NCBI RefSeq assembly: GCF_949628215.1
Contig: NC_134277.1
Coordinates: 55,624,918 to 55,688,917 of the forward strand
Direction of reading: 5' to 3'
Length of the DNA: 64,000 nt
Source of the DNA: Phalacrocorax aristotelis
Taxonomy: Eukaryota; Chordata; Aves; Suliformes; Phalacrocoracidae
The position numbers and the translations under genes are program-made. Positions within the stretch are counted from its first letter, which is position 1, and each line of letters starts with the position of its first letter. The notes beneath the pieces are model-generated. The model was not told the origin of the DNA, did no database searches, and saw only the letters and a program-made list of their open reading frames with translations. Positions 46,846-59,348 of this stretch are shown here, in pieces.

Positions 46846-48612
46846 CTGGGTCGTGTGATGCCAAGCCTGCCTCCATGAACCAGCCAGGAGCAGAGTCCGT
46901 CCCCAGCAGAAGGGAGCAGCACATAGGAGGACAAATGAGTGACTCAGGTGGCCATCACCCAGTGGCAGCTCCTCTAAATGCCTTGAGCTTTTTGGGGCCA
47001 TAGGAGGTCTCCTCTGCCTCTGTATGAAGGTTCCATGACACACTGAAGTTCCCAAAGGTAAGTCCGGTGTGAGCAACTACAGCTTTTCTTTAAGGAAACT
47101 GCCTCAGGACTGTACCCAGGTCCTGGGACTGTAGCCCTTGAAAAGTTGAGCCAGAGCCACTGAGGAAGGGCTGTGAGTCAGATCAGCTCCAGCCGTATAT
47201 CGGGGTGTGAAGGTTCCAGTGCGGAGGTCACACTGGTGGGCGGTGAGTGTGTGCTGTCCCCCAGAGGTCTGCAGGAAGTGGGAGGCATTCCCCCATGCCG
47301 CTATGGATCTCCTTTTCCTGTTTTCTGTTTCAGCTGCAACATGCTGAAGTGCCCAGAGTGCCCCCGTGCTGGTGCTGCCCTTCACAGAAGGACTTAAGGT
47401 CTGCTCTCCCAAAGCCCAGGGTTGTGTTTTTGCCCTGCTCCCTCCTCTCGGGAGCCTGAACCACACCAGCTCACGGTCACCGCAGCCAAGGCTGTCCCAT
47501 ACCTTCACATCCCCAACAAGTTCTCCCTTGTTTGTGAGTTGGAGGGGCAGAAGACCACCCTTCCTTGTTGGCTGCTTGGTCACCTGTGTTTGGAAGTTGT
47601 TGTCAACTCACGCCAGAAACCTCCTAGATGGTTGTGAGGAACCCTCACGTCCCGCAATGTGAAGACACAAGGCGAGCAGCCTGCAGTTAATATCTCAGGT
47701 CACGTGCTCTACAACCTATTTTTCAAAGAGTTAAGCAGGCCAGACACATGAATAGTGAGGCGTTACGTATTCAAAGCTTTCCAAAAGTCCAGCCAAAACG
47801 ATGTTCAGAGCCTGCGGAACTGGAAAACCACCACAATGGAGGTATTTGTGCTCATTTGTGAAGGCCCAGACGCATTAAAGGAGTATCTCACAGGATATTG
47901 AGGATGTGCACTCTGTCCTACCGCAGGAACTCAGAGGCACAAAACTGTCTCCGTTTTTCTGACGTAGCTGTCAAATGGCAAATGGCAGCTTTCCTCAAAC
48001 TCGTCTTTGATCATAGACCCTGATTTGTAACAGTCAGTGCACTTAACCCAAAGGGCCTGAGAGTCTCTGCTTGCCAGGGGCACGGCCCCTGGCTGAGGAT
48101 TTAACGTCTGCCCTGGACACACCACGTGAGAAAGTGTGACAATAACACTGGGCTTTCTGGGGTGTTGTAGAAGTTTGTCAAGAGCGAAATGCAAAGGAAG
48201 GTAAAAAAAACCAACACATGAAGGAGAGTGTGCAAGATCATCTGGTCTTCCCTCCTTTTAAATTCATGTAGGTTTTTTTTTAAAGAAAACACAGAGGGGA
48301 TGGAGATGTCTTTCTCTGCTAGCTCCAAGGATTCTAACAGAGAAGAGAAATTTGCAGTTGACATTTGTTCAAAGAGACGGGCGTGTTCACTGTCGGGAGT
48401 GCTTTCAGGACAATCAAGCTTTACTCTTAAGACAATCAAGCCTTCATCTTAAGAGCCATGTTCACTCTATTTACGCTGAAATGACTGGGAATCTCCCATT
48501 TCTGGATGTTGTAGATATGGGTCAGTGCTGAAATGTACTGAGTTCAGAACTTGCGGTTCAGAGTGCAAAACGACCTTTTTGTATGGCTTCTCTTTGCTGA
48601 TCTAATGCTGTG

Positions 48613-49074
48613 ACACCTTGGTAAACCAATAGGCACAGTAGTAAGTGCCAGAATCACTCAGCGTTAAATATTTTATCCTTAGAACATAGAGGGGGTCTGA
48701 CGAAGGTTTCCAAACTTCAAATCTTATTTCATCACTGCTATCATCAAAAACAGGTGACTGTCCCGACATGTACAGTATCCTCTTTGGTGGCTCCCCAGGA
48801 AGCTGCTTGTACCAGTGCACAACGTTATTGGTTCTCATCTGGCACTCCATGCTGACAGAGCTGCCCTTCACCTGCCTCCGGAGCGCTGGGCTTTGCACTG
48901 GCACTGCCTGCGTGTCTCCACCTGGAAGGGGAAGCAGAGAAATTGTGTGAAGGGAAGAAACCACTGGAGTTTGGAGCCCCGACTGTGCTCTCGGCACACG
49001 GGAAGGAGAGGGGAGAGGAAAAAGGGCTTACGGGACCACAGAGAACTTGCAAGAAGGACTGGGAGCAGCAACAT
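48613..49074 (-). CDS. TRGV: TCR gamma variable gene V16 (group B), copy of V8
   Basis: Leader 49032-49074, V exon 48613-48921, RSS 48574-48612. Same protein as V8, with the divergent CDR1 RTNNV and FR3. Intact. Confidence 0.92.
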
Positions 49075-50417
49075 GTTGCCCGTGTGGGTTAAACCTGGAA
49101 ATGAAATGGAGAGAAAAACGTTATAAAGCCCTTCAGGTGGAGAAAGCTCCAAACAAGTGGGAGGAGGAAATGACTCATTTGTCACATCCAATGGTCGTTC
49201 TTCAACTTGCTACCATGGCGGGGGGTTAAATTTATTGACAAGCGAAACCCCATCAGCAACGATGTAGAGAGGAGCTAAAATAGTCAATTTGAAGTAATTT
49301 TTCTTCCTCTATCAATCTGCTACATTCCTCTCAGACTTACGTGCTGAGCTCACACATAAAAAGTCCAGGTTACATTCTGGCCCTTCCCAAGGACGTTCTC
49401 CTGACCTCAGACACCCCAAAGCTGTCCCAGAAGCACGTTTCAGCAGCCTTTCCTAGAACATACTGCCTGCTTTGGTAGCACGAATCAGGTAAGTCATAGT
49501 GAACTGTCACCTCTGAGTCTTCCTTAAAGCAGCTCCAAACTGCCTCGTCCCCTTATCCATCTACCCCAGACACGGTGATGTGACGCCAGGGTGAAGCGTG
49601 CACGTCTCCCAGGCAGCCGTTTTCTGCCCTCTGCTGTTTCTTGTACTTTTCCTCATTTCAGAGCCCGGCAAAGGTGCCCTGCAAAGGCTGCATGGCAAAC
49701 GGTCACTTGGGCAGCAGCCACCACACAGCACTCTCTACGCTGGGAATGATTTCTCATTTTCTGACCCAAAAGAGATAATCAACTTTGGACTGCTGTAGTC
49801 TGCAGCTTTCTCTCGTAAATGATCTTCACAATAATTTCTCGGGGCCGTCTTTTCAGGAGAGGCACAGTATTACAGACCCTTGCCTATAACAAGGGGTCCT
49901 AGGGCGTATCGGTGTTAGAAGCAGCCCTCCTCATCACTGAGTGACCATCATCAATGAAACATTAGGGTGGGAGTGACCAGTGAGGAGCATCACCAGTATC
50001 GCCATCGTGACCTGGGTGTGAAGTCTCCCAGGCTACCTCTTCAGTGCAAATATGCCCCTCCTGTGCTGCCTGCCTGCCATTTGCTTCATTTTTGCCAGCT
50101 CAGCCTGTATGTGGGGAAGTATCTGCCTTCTTGAAAGACAAAACTGTGCCACTGTCTACATTCAGCTGTAACGCCATCACGCACAGGAGTGCTCCTTTTC
50201 CCCAGCACAGCGCATTATACCTGTTGAGGTGCAGAATGCTGCTTTTCTGTGCTTTTCTCTCTGTCAGTTATTTAGACTGACATACTCAGCATGAACCTGT
50301 TGTGTTGTTTTAGAGGCAGGAAGGTGCAATGGTGTTTCTCTGCATTTGACAGAAAGCCTGCCGCTCAGGGTACAGGCAGCTTTGTGTACGGGCTGCCTGT
50401 GCTCTTCTGGTTCTGTG

Positions 50418-50888
50418 GGACTGCCAGTAGGCACAGTAGTAGGTACCTTCATCGCTGGAGTCGACGTCCCTGACAGTTAAAGTGCAGACATCTGTGTCTT
50501 TCTTCGAAGACCCAAACTTGTTTCTATAGGAACTGTCATCATAAGCAGGTTGAGCTGATCCGATATACAGAATCCGTTCGGGAGCTTTGGGTGGTATATG
50601 TCGGTACCAATGTATATACGCAGACCGGAAGTCAGATATGCCCTCGGCTTTACACTCAATCCATGCAGTTTTCGTTTGCCGTTTGGTAGTAGATACTTGG
50701 CTCTGCTTCAGAAGCACTTGTCCATCTAGAAAGAAGGAGAGAAAACACAAGGAGCGCTCTTAGCCTGCTGTTCACTCACACTCGTAAATAAGGGGTACCT
50801 CCTGCCGCTGCCGCGTGCCATGCTGTGGTGACAAGGGGAACCTACGAGACCAGGCTGCAGCCAGGGCCAGGAGCGGGAGCAGCAGCAT
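50418..50888 (-). CDS. TRGV: TCR gamma variable gene V17 (group C), copy of V9
   Basis: Leader 50846-50888, V exon 50418-50725, RSS 50379-50417. Fourth group C gene in the window, all encoding the same V domain. Intact. Confidence 0.92.
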
Positions 50889-51296
50889 CCTGATGGCTCT
50901 TGCTGGCGTCTGCCTTCAGGAAGAAGGGGACAGATCTCCCGACAGCAACGGAGAGCTGCTGCGGCTGAGGAAAGGAAATGACTCACTTGGGCATCATCCG
51001 GAGAGGCTCCGCTGGCAGCAGGCAGGTGATGTTGAGAAAAAGCAGCGTGGCTGCACCCTGCTGAATGTTAACAGCCCGATTATAGCTTTTACACAAGCAG
51101 CACAAACTCACCTGATTTTGCTCACTCTCCCTCTCTCTCTCATGCACTCTCCCCCCAGATTACTTTAACTCATTTAACAAAGTAATTGTGTAGCCTGAAG
51201 CAGTTTTACCACTGCTTGTAAAGTAGTTGAAGGCTGCTAAACAATGTGTGGGGTCAGACGCTTTTCCTCAGTCCCACTGCCAATAAAAGGAAGCAG

Positions 51297-54200
51297 GTAT
51301 CCCTTCAAGGAAGGTGTTATATATCGCCCAGGAAAATGGACCACCATGGGGAAGGGTTTCCAGTACCTGAGGGAATTATCTGTGCTTGAGGTGATTTATG
51401 GTGAGTTGGACGATGAACAGTCACCCAAAGATCCAGATGAAGGCCAGTGCGCATGACCCACGTGGCGGAAGTTTGTAAGGAGGGCACCATCATTTTATGC
51501 AAACTCATTGGCCATAATGCCTGGAAAGATGGCGAGGCACCAGCGGTGGTGGATGTGATTTGCAGACTCTGTGATTATGAAGCAGATACCTCTTCCTCCC
51601 TCATCTCAGCTGTGGAGAAACTGTCCGGGAAGGTTCAGCAACTCAAAGAGGATATGTCCTACCCCCCACCTGTATGGACCAGTATCTCAGCCATTAGGAG
51701 AAAGCGTCCTTTTGCTCAAGAGAGAGGATACACACCATGGGCCAGCCTATGGTTTTACCCACGTGACCACGGAGAGGACATGAGGAAGTGGGGTGGAAAA
51801 TCTACCTTGACCCTAGAGGCGTGGTTACATGAATTGCAAGGAAAAACAATTATTCAGGGGGGTTCTCCTAGGCAAGTTGCTGCTCTGGTTTCCAGTAAGC
51901 AGTTCCCCAAACAGAGGAATAGAAGTGCTGATTTTACTTCTGAGCTTAATAGAGAGACTTTTGATTCACATTTACAAGTGAGTTGTGAATGCTACAATGA
52001 GGACTAGAGAGGCCCTACCTCCAGCCAGGTGGAGGAAAGGGACAACCGAGTTTACCGGACTGTCGATCTGATGGCACATCAGACGCACAGGAGTATAAGG
52101 CTTTAGTGGACACCAGTACAGAGTGCACCGTAATGCCATCAAGCTCTATAGGGGCAGAAACCATCAGCATTGCTGGAGTGACAGGGGGATCCCAAGAGCT
52201 AACTGTATTGGAGGCCGAAGTGAGCCTAACAGGGAATGAGTGGCAAGAGCACCCCATCGTGACTGGCCCAGAGGGTCCATGAATCCTTGGCATAGACTAC
52301 CTCAGGAGAGGGTATTTCAAGGACCCAAAAGGGTACAGGTGGGCTTTTGGTGTAGCTGCCTTGGAGACGGAGGGAATTCAACAGCTGCCTACCTTGCCTG
52401 GTCCCTTGGAGGACCCTTCTGTTGTGGGGTTGCTGAGGGTCAAAGAACAACAGGTGCCGATTGCCACTACAACAGTGCACTGGTGACAATATTGCACCAA
52501 CTGAGACTCCCTGATTCCCATCCGTGAGCTCATTTGTCAACTGCAGAGCCAAAGAGTGATCAGTAAGACCTGCTCACCCTTTAAACAGTCCCACATGGCC
52601 AGTGTGGAAGTCTAATGGAGAGTGGAGACTAACAGTAGACTGTCGTGGCCTGAGCAAAGTCACTCTACCGTTGAGGGCTGCCGTGCCAGACAAGCTAGAA
52701 CTTCAGTACGAATTGGAGTCAAAGGCAGCCAAGTGGTATTGCAAAACTGATATCACTAATGCATTCTTCTCAACCCCTCTGGCAGCAGAGCGCAGGCCAC
52801 AGTTGGTCTCACTTGGAGGGGTGTCCAGTACACCTGGAATCGACTGTCCCAGGGGTGGAAATACAGCCCTACCATTTGTCATGGACTGATCCATACTGCA
52901 CTGGAAGAGGGTGAAGCTGCGGAACACCTACAATATACTGATGATATCACTGTGTGGGGCAATACAGCAGAAGACGTTTTTGAGGAAGGGAAGAAAGTAG
53001 TCCAAGTCCTTCTGAAGACCGGTTTGGCCATAAACCGAGGTAAGGTCAAGGGACCTGCACAGAAGATCTAGTTTGTAGGAATAAAATGGCAAGACGGATG
53101 TCATCAGATCCCAATGGAGGTGATCAACAAAATAACAGCCCTGTCTCCATCCACTAGCAAAAAGGAAACACAAGCTTTTTAGGGACTGTAGGTTTTTGGA
53201 GAATGCATATTCCAAATTATAGTCTGATTGAAAGCCCTCTCTAGCAAGTGACCCAGAAGGAGAGTGATTTCAAATGGGTCCCTGAGCAACAACAGGCCTT
53301 TGAATAAATTAATCAGGAGATAGTTCATGCAGTAGCTCTTGGGCCAGTCTGGGCAGCACAAGATGTAAAAAATGTGCTCTGCACTGCAGCCGGGGAGAAT
53401 GGCCCTACCTGGAGCCTCTGGCAGAAAGCGCCAGGGGAGACCCGGGGTCGACCCCTAGGGTTTTGGAGTCGGGGATACAGAGGGTCCGAAGCGCACTATA
53501 CTGCAACTGAAAAAGAGATATTGGCTGCATATGACGGGGTTTGAGCTGCTTCAGAAGTGGTTGGTACAGAAGCAGAGCTGCTCCTGGCACCCCGACTACC
53601 GGTGCTGGGCTGGATGTTTGAACGGAAGGTCCCTTCTACACATCACGCAACTGATGCTACGTGGAGTAAATGGGCCGCACTGATCATGCAATGGGCTCGA
53701 ATAGGAAACCCCAGTCACCCCGGAATCTTGGAAGTGATTGTGGACTGGCCAGAAAGCAAAGATTTTGGACTGTCACTAGAGGAGAAGGTGACACATGCTG
53801 AAGAAGCCCTGCTGTATAACAAACAGCCAGAAAATGAGAAGCAATATGCCCTCATCACTGACAGGTCCTGTCGTCTTGCGGGAAAGCATTGGAGATGGAA
53901 GGCTGCTGTATGCAGTCCTATATGGCAGGTCACAGAAACTGCTGAGGGAGAAGGTGAATTGAATAATTTTGCAGAAGTAAAGGCCATCCAGCTGGCTTTA
54001 GACATCGCTGAACGAGAAAAGTGGCCAGTGCTCTATCTCTACACTGACTCATGGATGGTGGCAAATGCCCTGTGGGGTGGTTATGGCAATGGAAGCAGAG
54101 CAACTGGCAGTGCAGAGGCAAACCCATCTGCGCTGCCAAATAGTGGCAAGACATTGCTGCCTGGGTAGAGAACCTGGTTGTGAAACTATGTCACGTGGAT

Positions 54201-54582
54201 GATCACGTCCCCTAGAGCAGGGCCCCTGAAGAACGTCGAAACAACCAGCAGGTGGATCAGGCTGCTGATATTGAAGTGGCTCAGGTGGATCGCATAAGGG
54301 TGAATGATTTATAGCTTGGTGGGCCCATGACATCTCAGTCCATCAAGGAAGAGATGCAACATACAGATGGGCTTGTGATCAAGGGGTGGACTTGACCACA
54401 GATGCTATTGCACAGGCCTGGCAGATTGATTATATCACCCTCCCACAAACCTGCCAAGGCAAGTGCCATGTGCTTAAAATGGTATAAGCAACCACCGACG
54501 CTGGGAACATATCCCGTGCCCCGTGCCACCAGCAGGAACATTATGCTGGACCTTGACAAAAAAGTCTTATAGCGACAAAGGC
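51297..54582 (+). mobile_element. Endogenous retrovirus internal fragment, copy in macro-unit 2
   Basis: Same fossil as 29287-32572, carried along by the macro-duplication: gag-, protease-, reverse-transcriptase- and RNase H-like parts, no LTRs, no env, and many shared breaks. One base difference from copy 1 was noticed (53018). It is therefore not an independent insertion. Confidence 0.85.
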
Positions 54583-55234
54583 CCCAAAGGGCCTGAGAGT
54601 CTCTGCTTGCCAGGGGCACGGCCCATGGCCGAGGATTTCACTTCTGCCCCAGACACATCAAGTAAGAAAGCGTGACAATAACATTGGGCTTTCTGGGATG
54701 TTGTAGAAATTTGTAGAGACTGAAATGCAAAGGAAGGCCAAAAAACCCAAACACATGAAGGAGGGTGTGCAAGATCGTCTGGTCTTCTCTCCTCCATGCC
54801 TTTTTTTCAAAAGAAATCACTGAGGGGATGGAGATATGTTTCTCTGCTAGCTCCAAGGGTTCTAACAGAGAAGAGAAATTTGCAGCTTACATAGGTTCAC
54901 AGCAGGCCGTGTTCACTGTCAGGGGAGTGCTTCCAGGACAATCAAGCTTTCTTCTTAAAAGGCAAGTTCACTACATTTACGCTGAAGTGACTGGGACTCT
55001 CTTGGTTCTGGATGTTACAGCTATGTGTGAGTACTGAAATGATGTACTGATTATTAACATCATAAATTTAGCAGTTGTCATGAACAACTTCCTATTTTTC
55101 TTATCCAGCTACAGAAAATCATGAGAGAGGGGTGGAATAGGGAACTTTCTGCATTTTGGCAGAGTTCAAACCTTGTGGTTCAGAGTGCAAAACAACCTTT
55201 TTGTATGGCTTCTCTTTGCCGATCTAACACTGTG

Positions 55235-55698
55235 CTGCCTTGATATAACCCAGTAGGCACAGTAGTAAGTGCCAGAATCCCTGGGGGATAAATAATCTAT
55301 TGTAAGTCTATAGAGGGGCTGTGCAGAAGGCTTCTGAGCTCGAAATCTCTTTTTATCACCACTGTCATCATAAATAGGTGACTGTCCCGACATGTACAGT
55401 ATCCTCTTTGGTGGCTCCCCAGGAAGCTGCTTGTACCAGTGCACAGTGTTATCGGTGCTCATCTGGCACTCCATGCTGACAGAGCTGCCCTTCACCTGTG
55501 TCCGGAGCGCTGGGCTTTGCACTGGCACTGCCTGCATGTCTCCACCTGGAAGAGGAAGCAGAGAAATCGTGTGAAGGGAAGAAACCACTGGAGTTTGGAG
55601 CCCCGACTGTGCTCTCGGCACACGGGAAGGAGAGGGGAGAGGAAAAAGGGCTTACGGGACCACAGAGAACTTGCAAGAAGGACTGGGAGCAGCAACAT
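55235..55698 (-). CDS. TRGV: TCR gamma variable gene V18 (group B), copy of V10
   Basis: Leader 55656-55698, V exon 55235-55545, RSS 55196-55234 with the consensus CACAGTG heptamer. Same protein as V10. Intact. Confidence 0.92.
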
Positions 55699-56998
55699 GT
55701 TGCCCGTGTGGGTTAAACCTGGAAATGAAATGGAGAGAAAAACGTTATAAAGCCCTTCAGGTGGAGAAAGCTCCAAACAAGTGGGAGGAGGAAATGACTC
55801 ATTTGTCACATCCAATGGTCGTTCTTCAACTTGCTACCATGGCAGGGGGGTTAAATTTATTGACAAGCTAAACCCCATCAGCAATGATGTAGAGAGGAGC
55901 TAAAATAGTCAATTTGAAGTAATTTTTCTTCCTCTATCAATCTGCTACATTCCTCTCAGACTTACGTGCTGAGCTCACACATAAAAAGTCCAGTGGTTCT
56001 GTGTGGCCCAGTGGTGAGCAGCGAGTGTGTACCGTCACCCGGAGAGCTGAGGGGAGGTGCGCGGTACGTGAGTGGGTGGGAGGCATTCCCCCATGCCACT
56101 AGGGACCTCCTTTTGCTGTGTCAGCTTAGTCACCCAGCTGCAGCATGCTGAAGTGCCCAGGGTGCCCCTGTGCTGATGCTGCCCTCCACTGAACAGTGGG
56201 AGGCCATCACCCTCTAGTTGCCGGGGCAGCTGCACCATGGGAAGGCACCTTCACTTTGGTTTTGCATGTGGGAGGAAATGCACAGCCGCAGGTTTTCATT
56301 TTGAATTTTGGATAAGATGCAAACACCTCTTGGAAAGGAAGACTGGTAAACAAAAGCGAGGCTGGTGAGGGCTGCTGTCAACAGCCATGGCAGAGGGTCG
56401 TCTCGATGCATGGGGCTGATGCCATTGCGCGCTCCCTTGTGACTGGTGAGTCTGGGCTGCAGTTCTCCAGCTGTGAGGGAGATGAGCTGCTTCGGCCTCC
56501 CTCCTGCTGGTGGTTGGCCACATGCAGCAAGCTGGTGTGTTGCTGACTGGCATGAAAAGGTGCCCATGAGCAGAAGGCTCAACGGAGAGGCAGGCAAGGA
56601 GAAACCCCTGCCCCTGTGTGTTGGCAATGGAAAGGGTCCCTCTCTTCCAATGAAGAACAGTTGGCAAGTCCTTAATTTTGTCAGGCCTCCCTCACTTTCA
56701 GGGGAGAAGAAGAAACGACTTAAGGACCAGCAAGCTCAACAAAGTGATCATGAAAAGAGAAATATGAAATGGAATTTATGGTGAAGGGAGGGAGGTGCAA
56801 GGAAAAGGTTACTCATCTCCGCGCATCCCATGATAGTCTCCTGCGTGGGCAACTCTTGTTAATCAGAGTGAAAACTGTGTAGGCAATTTTATGCTGAGGA
56901 CCTGAAATCCAGCCCTGCTTGGCAAAACCTACCAGGACATGTATAAAACAGAAGCAGTACGTTGTTATTCTTCTGATCACAGATATCTTCTGGTACGT

Positions 56999-57942
56999 TG
57001 TGGAATAATCGCTGGGGGTGACTTAGAAATTAAACTTATGTTTTTAGCAAAGGTACATCACGGAAGAAGCTTGCAGGGGAGGGTGGGTGCAGCTGACAGG
57101 TCAGAAATCCAATCTATGGCAGTTCCCTAGGCTCGTAGCATTAGACGTCAGCAATGCCAGGGGAACTTGGTGTACTGCATCTAAGAGGATTTGTCCAAAG
57201 ATGGAACAGTGTGGAGACACTGTGGCCAGGCTCCGTGACCATGGAGCTGATACACTGCACATTTGGCCAGGCTCTGTGATCAATGGCAACTTGCGGTACC
57301 ATGGAGCTGGTACACTGCACATTTGCTACCTTGAGCCAACGCTCTGTCATGCTTTTGACAAAAGGCTGTCCTTTTTGTCATTATAATACCAAAGCACACC
57401 TCCATCCCAAAAGCTACCTGCCTCTAAGGTGCAACCACCCCTCACTGGGCAAAGCAAGGAAACTTTACACCAGTCATAATAAAGGTATGTATGACTAGAG
57501 TCACTCAAGCTCCACCTGAAAGGTCAAAAATAGTATAAATTAGGCTTAGAGAAAGGGGGTGTTGGGGAAGACACCATCGCGTACCACTCTGACTTCTGGG
57601 ACCAGTCGATGGGCTGAGCCTCTCTTTTCCCCTCACTGAGACGCCTTTGGGTAAGATTTGAGCACTTGGCTATATCAAGTGTTTCCCCGGGAAAACTTAT
57701 AAACCTCTCTATAGCTTCACTTTAAACCTCCAATTCATTAGAGTCATACTGTATTTGCTTAACGCACTCGTCGCCTAGCAGTGTTACTAATTTTCTCAGT
57801 ATTTGTGTGTGTCTTGTAACCAGCAATTCCATTCCCGGTAATCCAAAGGACCTGTGTACCTGTTGCTTTAATAAATCGTACTATACATTAATCTAGCCGT
57901 GACCGTTCTCACTGAATGTGACCGGCCTGGGCAGCTGCCACA
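56999..57942 (+). mobile_element. Probable solitary LTR A, copy in macro-unit 2
   Basis: Duplicate of 34989-35932, same ends and same internal phrase repeat. Fossil, duplicated with the unit. Confidence 0.6.
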
Positions 57943-57994
57943 TTAGTTACTGACAACAATTACTCTGAGGGGTGGTTGCATCTACAGTCCTTAG

Positions 57995-58590
57995 AAAATA
58001 AACCGTTGACCAAGTCTGAGACTGGATTTAGCTGCGCCTAGACTCCTCTCTGAGAAGGAGTTTAGAAAGCAAGGGGGTCCTGTCTGAACCTCGTGACTCA
58101 ACCGTAGGGTCTCCCCCTAGCTACTGCTCAGACTCAACCATTGCTGAGGTTACACTCTATCCCATCGTCCAGGTCATTGGTGAATATGTTGAACAGGGCT
58201 GGGCCCAGCACAGACCCCTGGGGAACGCTGCTAGTTAGGGGCCTCCATCCAGACTCTGCCCCATTGATCATGATGCTCTGAGCTCTGCTGTTCAGCCAGT
58301 TTGATGGAATTTAACAGAGTTTAAAAGTGGTTTGACAAGGTTCAGTACGTTTGGTGGCAAGGTTCACCTTATTAATTACTACATGGGAAAACGTACAAAC
58401 AAAAATGAGGTTAGGCTTGAGTTAGAGAGATTCACAGAGAGAGTTAGAGACACAAAGAGTGAGGAGGACCCTCCCGTCGAGTTGTGACGTTCAGAGTGGT
58501 CCCCCCTTGCTTTCTAAACTCCTTCTGGTGCACCTTGAGGTGTGGATGGGTCCAGTCGTAGCCTCAGACTTGGTCAATGGTTTATGTCTA
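57995..58590. repeat. Inverted LTR-end-like pair, copy in macro-unit 2
   Basis: Duplicate of 35985-36580: two inverted arms around the CR1 piece. Confidence 0.6.
58140..58310 (-). mobile_element. CR1 LINE fragment, copy in macro-unit 2
   Basis: Duplicate of 36130-36300, with the same reverse-transcriptase signature. Confidence 0.85.
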
Positions 58591-58716
58591 ATGCAATTAT
58601 CCGTACAATGTTTGTAGTAGCATTGAGTAGCTACATGGATTAATAATATTTCATAGTATTAATTCATCATGCTCTCAGTCACTTACTGAGGACCTGGTGC
58701 GGGTAAGGGATTGTCA

Positions 58717-59348
58717 TGTTTTTAGGTGGGATAGAGTTAATTGTCTTCACTGTAGCTGGTATAGTGCTGGTTTTGGACTTAGTATGAAAATTACGTTGAT
58801 AACACACTGATGTTTAGTTGTTGCTAAGTAGTGCTTGTACTGGTCAAGGACTTTTCCAGCTTCCAGTGCTCTGCTGGGTACACAAGAAGCCCGAGGGGAG
58901 GGGGCACAGCCAACAGAACTGATCCAAACTAGCCAGAGGGATATGCCGTATCATATGATGTCATGCCCAGTATATTAACTGGGGGGAGCTGGCCGGCGAA
59001 GCGGGGATCGCTGCTTGGGGACTGGCAGCGACGGTCGGTGGGTGGTGAGCAGTTGCATCACTTGTTTTTTTTCCACCAGGTTTCATTTCTCTCTCTCTCT
59101 CTCATTATTTTCCTTTTCAATACATTATCATTATTATTACTGTTATTATTATTATCATCATCATAACCATTATTACTATCATCACTATTATTACTATCAC
59201 TATATTATTCTAATTATTGAACTGTTCTTCTCTCAACCCACAAGGGTTTGCTTTTGCTCTTCCGATTCTCTCCCCCATCACGCTGGCATGGGAGCAGTGA
59301 GCGAGCGGCTGTGTGGTGCTTAGTTGCCGACTGGGGTTAAACACCACA
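58717..59348 (+). mobile_element. Probable solitary LTR B, copy in macro-unit 2
   Basis: Duplicate of 36707-37338 including an identical-length microsatellite tract. Confidence 0.6.
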
